Shown: positions 57,908 to 64,000 of the stretch, in pieces
Layout: each line of letters opens with the position of its first letter
How positions within the stretch are numbered: the first letter of the stretch is position 1
Source of the DNA: Pseudomonadota bacterium
GTDB lineage: Bacteria > Pseudomonadota > Alphaproteobacteria > Rhizobiales > Xanthobacteraceae
DNA: 64,000 nucleotides
NCBI GenBank assembly: GCA_023451825.1
Contig: JAEXYA010000024.1
Coordinates: forward strand, 56,811 to 120,810
Direction: 5' to 3'
Made by a program: the position numbers and the translations under genes
The notes under the pieces: generated by a model
The model's database searches: none
What the model was told of the DNA's origin: nothing
The model's input: only the letters and a program-made list of their open reading frames with translations

Positions 57908-60900
57908 GGACGAGTTTGTCTTCACGGCGGAAGATGATGTAGAGCGCCGGCAGGACCAGCAGCGTGAGGATGGTGGACGAGACGATGCCGCCGATGACCA
58001 CGGTGGCCAGCGGCCGCTGCACTTCGGCACCCGGCCCCGTGGCAATCGCCATCGGTACGAAGCCGAGCGAGGCGACGAGCGCCGTCATCATCACCGGGCG
58101 CAGGCGCGTCAGCGCGCCTTCGCGCACGGCCTCGACGATCGTCATGCCCTCACCGCGCAACCGCTCGATGAAGGTGATGATCACGAGACCGTTCAGCACC
58201 GCGACACCGGATAGCGCGATGAAGCCGATGCCGGCGCTGATCGACAAGGGGATGTCGCGCAGCAGCAGCGCGGCAACGCCGCCGGTGAGCGCCAGCGGCA
58301 CGCCGCTGAACACCAGCGCCGCATCCGCCGCCGATCTCAGCGAGATGAACAGCAGCAGGAAGATCAGCGCCAGCGCGACAGGGACGACGATCGTGAGCCG
58401 CTTGGTGGCGGAGACCAGTTGCTCGAACTGGCCGCCCCAGCCGATCCAGTAGCCGGATGGCAGTTTTACTTTCTCGGCCACCTGCGCCTGCGCATCGCTG
58501 ACAAAGGAGCCGAGATCGCGGCCGCGCACATTGGCCGACACCACGATGCGGCGCTTGCCGTTTTCGCGGCTGATCTGGTTCGGCCCCGGCGTCACCTCGA
58601 TGGAGGCGACGGCCGACAGCGGCGTATAACGCATCAACGACAGCGACGAATTACTGTTCAGGGATGCACGGGTGGCCACTGCGGACGCTTCCGCGGCTGG
58701 CAGCGGGATCGGCAGGTTCTTCATCGCCTCGATATCGGAGCGCATGTGCTCGGGCAGACGCACGACGAGATCGAAGCGGCGATCGCCTTCGAAAACGAGG
58801 CCGGCATGTTTGCCGCCGACCGCCGTCTCGACGATGCTCTGTACATCCTGCACGCTGAGGCCGAGACGCGACAGCGCCGGACGATCGAGTTTTACGATCA
58901 GCATCGGCAGGCCGGTGACCTGCTCGGTCTTCACGTCGGCGGCACCTGGCACCCCGCGCAGCACGGCCTCCACCTTGCCGGCAGTGACCAGCAACTGATC
59001 GAGATCATCGCCAAAGATCTTGACGCCGACATCGCTGCGCACGCCGGAGATCAGTTCGTTGAAACGCATCTGGATCGGCTGGGTCAGCTCATAGACATTG
59101 CCGGGCAAAAGCTCGCCCTGCTTCTCGATCGCAGCGACGAGATCGGCCTTGCTGCGCTTCGGATCCGGCCACTCTTCGCGCGGCCTCAGCATCACGATGG
59201 TGTCGGCGACATTGGGCGGCATCGGATCAGTTGCGATTTCCGATGTGCCGAGCTTGGAGAACACCTCCTTCACCTCGGGCATTTCGAGCAGCACCTTTTC
59301 GAGCCGCATCTGCATATCGACACCCTGGGTCAGGCTGGTGCCGGGGATGCGCATCGCATGCAAAGCGACGTCGCCCTCATCGAGACTCGGGATGAACTCA
59401 CCGCCCATCCGCGTGGCCGCCAAGCCGGTGACCACCAGCAGCGCGACGGCGGCGATGACGACGGCGCCGCGAAAGCGGATGGCGAGACCAAGCAAAGGCA
59501 GATAGACGCGGCGCGCGCCACGCATGAAAACGTTTTCCTTCTCCGTCACCTTGCCCGTGACCAGCAGCGCCACCGCTGCGGGCACAAAGGTCATTGACAG
59601 GATCGATGCACCCGCAAGGGCCATCAGCACCGTCAACGCCATCGGCGTGAACATTTTTCCTTCGACGCCGGTGAGCGTGAGCACGGGCAGATAGACCACC
59701 GCGATGATCAGCGTGCCGAGCAAACTTGGTTTGATGACTTCCTTGGAGCCAGCGAGGATCGTCGCGAAACGCTCCTCGCGGGTGAGCAAACGTCCCTGCT
59801 TCTGCTGCTCGTGCGCCAGCAGCCGCAGACAGTTCTCCACGATGATCACGGCACCATCGATGATGATGCCGAAATCGATGGCGCCGAGGCTCATGAGATT
59901 GGCGCTGACCTTGCTCTCCACCATCCCGCTGATGGTGATCAGCATGGACAATGGAATGACCAGGGCCGTGGCGACGGCCGCTTTGAAATTGCCGAGGATG
60001 AGAAACAGGATGACGATGACCAGCAATGCGCCTTCGAGCAGGTTTTTCTCGACGGTGGCAATGGTGGCTTCGACCAGTTTCGTGCGGTCATAGAGCACGC
60101 GGGCGACGATGCCGTCCGGCAGCGTCTGCGCGATGGACTCCAGCTTGGCCGACACGCGCTGCGACACCGTGCGGCTGTTCTCGCCCATCAGCAGCATGGC
60201 GGTGCCGAGCACCGTCTCCTTGCCGTCGAGGGTGGCCGCGCCGGTGCGCAGATCAGTGCCGATCTGCACGTCGGCGACATCGCTGATGCGCACCGGCACG
60301 CCGCTGCGCGAGCCGATCACCACATTGCGGATGTCGTCGAGATTGGCGACCTGGCCGGGCGTGCGGACCAGATATTGCTCGCCATTACGCTCGATATAGC
60401 CGGCGCCGACATTGGCATTGTTGGCGGCCAGCGCCGTCATCACATCGCGAAAACTGAGACGATAGGCCATCAGCCGGCTGGGATCGGGCAGCACATGGAA
60501 CTGCTTCTCATAGCCGCCGATGGTGTTGACCTCGACCACGCCCGGCACGGTGCGGAGTTGCGGCTTGACGATCCAGTCCTGCACCGTGCGCAGATCGATG
60601 GGCGTGACCGGCGAGCCATCGGCATTCTTCGCGCCGGGCTTGGCATCGAGCGCAAAGGTGTAGATTTCCCCGAGGCCGGTGGAGATCGGGCCCATGGCGA
60701 TCTCGATGCCGGTGGGGAGCTGATCCTTCACCTGCTGCAGGCGTTCGCTGACCTGCTGGCGCGCGAAATAGATGTTGGTGCCTTCGTTGAAGACGATGGT
60801 GACCTGGCTGAGGCCATAGCGGGACAGCGAGCGCGTATATTGCAGGCTGGGGATGCCGCTCATATTGGTCTCGACCGGGAAGGTGATCCGCTGCTCGACT

Positions 60901-61079
60901 TCGAGCGGCGAATAGCCGGGCGCTTCCACATTCACCTGCACCTGCACATTGGTGATGTCAGGCACGGCATCGATGGGCAGGCGGGTGAAATTCCAGGCGC
61001 CGAAGATGGCGACCGCAAGCACGCCAATCATCACGAACCAGCGCTGGCGGATCGAGAAGGCGAGGATGGCGTTGATCAT
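57882..61079 (-). CDS. czcA: Heavy-metal efflux RND permease, CzcA/CusA family
   Basis: A 1065-residue pump starting at ATG 61079 (MINAILAFSIRQRWFVMIGV). Typical HME-RND strings are GYSPLEVEQRITFPVETNMS, EVNTIGGYEKQFHVLPDPSR, the TM4 motif MSLGAIDFGIIIDGAVIIVE with the divalent-metal-type DFGIIIDGAVI pattern, and GFIALSGVAVLNGLVIITF. The DFG-x3-DGA motif points to a Zn/Co/Cd-type (CzcA) rather than Cu/Ag pump. Its extreme C-terminus is encoded by an intergenic repeat. It works with the adaptor and TolC-like protein encoded upstream. Confidence 0.93.
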   Translation of the reverse strand: MINAILAFSIRQRWFVMIGVLAVAIFGAWNFTRLPIDAVPDITNVQVQVNVEAPGYSPLEVEQRITFPVETNMSGIPSLQYTRSLSRYGLSQVTIVFNEGTNIYFARQQVSERLQQVKDQLPTGIEIAMGPISTGLGEIYTFALDAKPGAKNADGSPVTPIDLRTVQDWIVKPQLRTVPGVVEVNTIGGYEKQFHVLPDPSRLMAYRLSFRDVMTALAANNANVGAGYIERNGEQYLVRTPGQVANLDDIRNVVIGSRSGVPVRISDVADVQIGTDLRTGAATLDGKETVLGTAMLLMGENSRTVSQRVSAKLESIAQTLPDGIVARVLYDRTKLVEATIATVEKNLLEGALLVIVILFLILGNFKAAVATALVIPLSMLITISGMVESKVSANLMSLGAIDFGIIIDGAVIIVENCLRLLAHEQQKQGRLLTREERFATILAGSKEVIKPSLLGTLIIAVVYLPVLTLTGVEGKMFTPMALTVLMALAGASILSMTFVPAAVALLVTGKVTEKENVFMRGARRVYLPLLGLAIRFRGAVVIAAVALLVVTGLAATRMGGEFIPSLDEGDVALHAMRIPGTSLTQGVDMQMRLEKVLLEMPEVKEVFSKLGTSEIATDPMPPNVADTIVMLRPREEWPDPKRSKADLVAAIEKQGELLPGNVYELTQPIQMRFNELISGVRSDVGVKIFGDDLDQLLVTAGKVEAVLRGVPGAADVKTEQVTGLPMLIVKLDRPALSRLGLSVQDVQSIVETAVGGKHAGLVFEGDRRFDLVVRLPEHMRSDIEAMKNLPIPLPAAEASAVATRASLNSNSSLSLMRYTPLSAVASIEVTPGPNQISRENGKRRIVVSANVRGRDLGSFVSDAQAQVAEKVKLPSGYWIGWGGQFEQLVSATKRLTIVVPVALALIFLLLFISLRSAADAALVFSGVPLALTGGVAALLLRDIPLSISAGIGFIALSGVAVLNGLVIITFIERLRGEGMTIVEAVREGALTRLRPVMMTALVASLGFVPMAIATGPGAEVQRPLATVVIGGIVSSTILTLLVLPALYIIFRREDKLVRRADEAQP

Positions 61080-61105
61080 GATGCCACTCCCCGAACCCAT
61101 CCACC

Positions 61106-61190
61106 GTCATTGCGAGCGCAGCGAAGCAATCCAGCTCTTCCTTCGCTCGGCCTTCTGGATTGCTTCGTCGCTACGCTCCTCGCAATGACG
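61106..61190. repeat. Interspersed repeat, family H (GTCATTGCGAG type)
   Basis: GTCATTGCGAGCG and the CTCGCAATGAC end are inverted, with CGAAGCAATCCAG/CTGGATTGCTTCG inside. It lies inside the efflux operon, between the adaptor stop and the permease start, and so is transcribed. Confidence 0.9.
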
Positions 61191-61208
61191 ACGCTGTGGA
61201 TCACGCGA

Positions 61209-62174
61209 TCAATGGTCATGCGACGCCTCCCCCTTGCCGAGTTCGGCCTTCACGACAAAGCTGTTTCTTGCGGCGTAGCGATCGCCATCCATCAGGCCGA
61301 ACACGATCTCGACATTCTCGACATCGCGCTGACCGATCTCGACCTCCCGGGTCTCGAACGTCTCGCCATTGCGGACGAAGACGACGTTCTTGTTATCGAC
61401 CGTCTGCAGCGCCGTGCTCTTGACGGCGACCGGCACCTGCTTGGCGGAGAGGATGAGCCGCGCCGAGACGAACAGGCCGGTGCGAAGACGCATACCCTCG
61501 TTGGCGACCACCGCGCGCACCAGCGCGCTTTGCGTGTCACTGCTGCCGACCGGCGAGACATAAGACAGTTTCGCCTCGATCGGCGCGCCACCATCGCCGA
61601 CATCGATCTGCACGGTATCGCCGATGCGGACGCGGGCGAGATCGCGGCGATAGACGGAGAGATCGACCCACACCGTGGAGATATCGGCCACGATGAAGGC
61701 CGGCTTCTGCTCGGAGGCATATTCGCCGAGCGAGATCTGGCGGTCGATCACGGTGCCGGAAATCGGCGCGCGCATCTCGTATACCGAGAGAGATTGGTTG
61801 CTCTCGATCTTCGCCAGCAGTTCGCCCTTCTCCACGGTATCGCCGATGCGCTTCTTGATCTCGCGCACGACGCCGGGGAAACGCGGCGTGACCTGCACCA
61901 GCGCTTCCTGGTTCGGCTGCAGGATGCCGTTGAGGATAATCGAATTGCGCAAGGTGCCCGGCGCCGCGGTGAGAATCTCGATGCCGGCGGCAGCGAGCTT
62001 GGCATCGGACATCTGGACGACGCCCTCGTTCGCATGGGCGTGGCCCTTGCTGCCATGCCCCTTCTCGGCGGCCTTCGCAGCCGGTCCGGCATTGCTGACG
62101 GACATGTTGACGTAGACACCGGCGCCGAGCGCGATCGCCGCAGCAGCCATCAGCATCATGAGTGGCTTGTTCAT
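61209..62174 (-). CDS. czcB: Heavy-metal efflux periplasmic adaptor, CzcB family
   Basis: A 321-residue membrane fusion protein with an uncleaved or cleaved signal (about residues 5-25). Next come a histidine-containing N-terminal stretch (GHGSKGHAHANEGV), a barrel-sandwich domain (QVTPRFPGVVREIKKRIGDT, YEMRAPISGTVIDRQISLGE), and beta-barrel regions (RLRTGLFVSARLILSAKQVP). The C-terminus GEASHDH is again His-rich. It connects CzcA with the outer-membrane channel. Its start overlaps the upstream czcC stop by 4 bases. Confidence 0.9.
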   Translation of the reverse strand: MNKPLMMLMAAAAIALGAGVYVNMSVSNAGPAAKAAEKGHGSKGHAHANEGVVQMSDAKLAAAGIEILTAAPGTLRNSIILNGILQPNQEALVQVTPRFPGVVREIKKRIGDTVEKGELLAKIESNQSLSVYEMRAPISGTVIDRQISLGEYASEQKPAFIVADISTVWVDLSVYRRDLARVRIGDTVQIDVGDGGAPIEAKLSYVSPVGSSDTQSALVRAVVANEGMRLRTGLFVSARLILSAKQVPVAVKSTALQTVDNKNVVFVRNGETFETREVEIGQRDVENVEIVFGLMDGDRYAARNSFVVKAELGKGEASHDH

Positions 62175-63442
62175 CGTGCGCTCCCCCGCGCCAGTGCAAA
62201 TGGATTGCCGACCAGCCCCTCGATGGTGGCGACGGCGACATGGAAATTCTGCAGGGCCTCCTGCTCGCGCAGCCGCGCCAAAGCGAGGCTCGCTTGCGCA
62301 TCGAGCACTTCGAGCAGCGAATAGCGGCCCTGCCCGTAGCCTTCGGAAATCGCTGCCGCCGCATCGCGCGCTTTCGGGATGCCGGCTTCGCGCAAGATCG
62401 CGAGTTCGCGCAGCGAGCCCTGGAGCGTGTCATAGGCGCGGCCAGCGACGACGATCAGCGTGTTGCGATTGCCCTGACGCTCGGCCGCCGTCTTGGCCAG
62501 GCTTTCCTGCGCCGAGAGGATGTTGCCCTGGTTCTGGTCGAAGATCGGGATCGGCACCGACACGGACAAACGCAGCGCATTGTCGCCGGTGTCGTTGAAA
62601 CGGCGATAGCCGGCCGACACGGTGACATCGGGATACGGCTTCAAGCGCGCGAGCAGCAACTGGGCATGACGTTGCGCGAAGATCGCCTTCCAGCGCACGA
62701 GCTGCGGATTGGCATCGATGGCGGTGACCACCGCCTGGAACGACGGCGGACGACCGATGGCATCGAGACGACCAGACACCACCGCGAATTTCGGCGCGGT
62801 GTCGCCCATCAGGATGGCCAGTTCACGGCGCGCGGATGCAAGCGCCGCCTTGGCGCGTTCGCGATCGGCTTTCACCAATGCGGATGCGACATCGGCGCGG
62901 CCGGTTTCGGCGATGGACGAGGCCCCGGCCTCCACGCGCCGCTGCAACAGCGGCGTGATCTGGTCGATGGCCTCGACCTGCTCGTTCAATATCTCGATGC
63001 GGCGCTGCAGGCCGAGCACGTTGAGAAAGGCGATCGCTGTTTCCGACAGCACTTCCAGCCGCACGGCCTGCCGCTCGATGGCGGCGGTGTCCAGCCCGGC
63101 CTGCCCGGCGGCGATGCGGGCGTCGCGCTTGCCCCAGAGCTCGAACATCTGGCTGATCTGCAACGTCTGGTCCGCGCCGCGCGTGCCGCGATAGGCGCCG
63201 GAGCCCAGCGCACCGTCGATTTCATACGAGATTTCCGGATTGATCAGCGCGCCGGACTGGATGCGCTGGCCGCGCGCGATGCCGATATCGCGCTCCGCCG
63301 CAGTGAGACGCGGACTGGCAGCAAGCGAGCGCTGCAGCGCGCTCCCCATCGTGAGAGTTTGCGAATGCGCTTCCCCCGCCGGCATGAATGCGACGAGCAA
63401 CGCAGCCGCGCACGCGCAACGCGTGGCGTATGTCGAGAACAT
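62171..63442 (-). CDS. czcC: Outer-membrane efflux protein, CzcC/TolC family
   Basis: A 423-residue exported protein (signal peptide of about 27 residues ending GEAHSQ). Two long helical hairpins follow the TolC pattern: ALQRSLAASPRLTAAERDIG, RLEVLSETAIAFLNVLGLQR, VSVPIPIFDQNQGNILSAQE and GYGQGRYSLLEVLDAQASLA. It forms the trimeric exit duct of the metal pump. It is the first gene of the coupled czcC-czcB-czcA row, with a 4-base overlap to czcB. Confidence 0.92.
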   Translation of the reverse strand: MFSTYATRCACAAALLVAFMPAGEAHSQTLTMGSALQRSLAASPRLTAAERDIGIARGQRIQSGALINPEISYEIDGALGSGAYRGTRGADQTLQISQMFELWGKRDARIAAGQAGLDTAAIERQAVRLEVLSETAIAFLNVLGLQRRIEILNEQVEAIDQITPLLQRRVEAGASSIAETGRADVASALVKADRERAKAALASARRELAILMGDTAPKFAVVSGRLDAIGRPPSFQAVVTAIDANPQLVRWKAIFAQRHAQLLLARLKPYPDVTVSAGYRRFNDTGDNALRLSVSVPIPIFDQNQGNILSAQESLAKTAAERQGNRNTLIVVAGRAYDTLQGSLRELAILREAGIPKARDAAAAISEGYGQGRYSLLEVLDAQASLALARLREQEALQNFHVAVATIEGLVGNPFALARGSAR

Positions 63443-63495
63443 GATGAAACCTGACGAACGACAGAATCAGGGCGCGAGGCGCCCGGCGATGACGA

Positions 63496-63855
63496 TCAGG
63501 TCAGGAATTTGGGGGGACGTGGATCGATAGCGCGCGGCAGGCCGCGACGCTCGGTGTCATGCGACACAATCCTGCGGATCTCATGCGAGATCGGCTTTGC
63601 GGTGACGACCAGCGGCTCGGCCGTCATGGAGAAACAGCCGTGGCAGTGATTGTCCGCGACGGTTCCCATGTCGGAATGACCGACGCCCCTGTCGGCGATC
63701 GACATGATCGTCTCGACCGACGCATTGGTGACATCGAGGCCGCACAGGCCGTGCATGGCGCCGGTGATCAGATAAGTCGCCAGCACGAACGCCACCAGCG
63801 CCCGGCGCGGCAGGCGCAGGATGCGAGAGCGGGACATGCGGGCGAACAACGTCAT
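63496..63855 (-). CDS. Small exported or membrane-anchored protein upstream of czcCBA
   Basis: A 119-residue protein with a basic N-terminus and one hydrophobic segment at about 19-37 (VAFVLATYLITGAMHGL). A periplasmic part contains two nearby cysteines and histidines in DNHCHGCFSMT, plus CGLDV. The HCHGC cluster could bind a soft metal. It lies 53 bases upstream of czcC on the same strand, which suggests a sensor or metal-binding accessory of the pump. No family is assigned. ATG 63837 is an alternative start. Confidence 0.7.
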   Translation of the reverse strand: MTLFARMSRSRILRLPRRALVAFVLATYLITGAMHGLCGLDVTNASVETIMSIADRGVGHSDMGTVADNHCHGCFSMTAEPLVVTAKPISHEIRRIVSHDTERRGLPRAIDPRPPKFLT

Positions 63856-63949
63856 GGCACCGACCTATCACGCGCGCCGGGGACTGTCGATCTGCAATAG
63901 AGTTACAATCCGGCGACGATGATGTCGCAGGAACACACGACCGTCGTCT

Positions 63950-64000
63950 GTAGGGTGGGCAAAGCGCCGCGTGGCCACCATGAAATTGAAGGCTGGTTTT
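63950..64000. repeat. Palindromic intergenic repeat, family B, copy 2 (cut by window edge)
   Basis: GTAGGGTGGGCAAAGCGCCG matches the left arm of the copy at 35247. The right arm lies outside the window. The 90 bases between it and the small czc-associated gene should hold the operon promoter. Confidence 0.65.

Noticed and set aside
1..64000. CRISPR array, insertion sequence, prophage or integrative element
   Set aside because: No regularly spaced direct repeats, transposase, integrase or att-like duplications were seen; the many short palindromes are intergenic REP-like elements.

Overview
The window is chromosomal DNA of an alphaproteobacterium, most likely of the Bradyrhizobium / Rhodopseudomonas / Afipia group (Nitrobacteraceae). 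The signs are high GC throughout, a Caulobacter-type flagellar set with FlbD and the CtrA antagonist SciP, BA14K- and DUF1153-type proteins, and many copies of the GC-rich palindromic intergenic repeats usual in that family. I see no rRNA, tRNA, CRISPR array, transposase or phage gene.

Layout. 0-1.9 kb: the end of a TrmA/RumA-type RNA methyltransferase and an epoxide-hydrolase-like enzyme. 1.9-17.5 kb: one long minus-strand block, the most unusual part of the window. In transcription order it encodes an STN/TonB-C fusion, a TonB-like protein, an ECF sigma factor, a FecR-type anti-sigma factor, an FhaC/ShlB-type (TpsB) outer-membrane translocator, a DUF2341-LamG-ExbB fusion, ExbD, an unknown protein, a second TonB, a large porin, a coiled-coil periplasmic protein, a SurA/PpiC-type chaperone, a YbjN protein, a lytic transglycosylase, a small secreted protein, a trypsin-like protease and a fourth TonB-C-like protein. 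It reads as a self-contained, energised and signal-regulated envelope machine. It has no TonB-dependent receptor and no TpsA exoprotein next to it.

17.7-29.2 kb: housekeeping and metabolic genes (SDR-like protein, CorA, an endonuclease/exonuclease/phosphatase protein coupled to a PLD-VTT membrane protein, a gamma-glutamyltransferase relative, an acyl-CoA synthetase, two tandem nitronate monooxygenase paralogues, a LysR regulator). 29.2-34.5 kb: an HAE1-type RND pump and its adaptor, divergent from a TetR regulator across two tandem perfect palindromes. 34.8-39.4 kb: small proteins, a glycosyltransferase, a PmtA-like methyltransferase and mnmA. 39.7-47.8 kb: flagellar genes fliK, flgD, sciP, fliF, fliG, fliH, fliN and flbD. 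A good sigma-54 promoter precedes fliK, and CtrA-like half-sites and an SD-masking hairpin precede fliF.

48-56.4 kb: small membrane proteins, a RecD-like helicase, a BA14K protein, an exported MsrA with a cytoplasmic MsrB, a DUF4112 protein, a PAS protein, a diguanylate cyclase and a lytic transglycosylase. 56.5-57.4 kb: a strongly hairpin-rich segment between two copies of one repeat family. 57.4-63.9 kb: a CzcCBA-type heavy-metal efflux operon flanked by small histidine-containing exported proteins.

Intergenic palindromic repeats of several families sit directly behind stop codons. In at least three cases they supply the stop codon itself.
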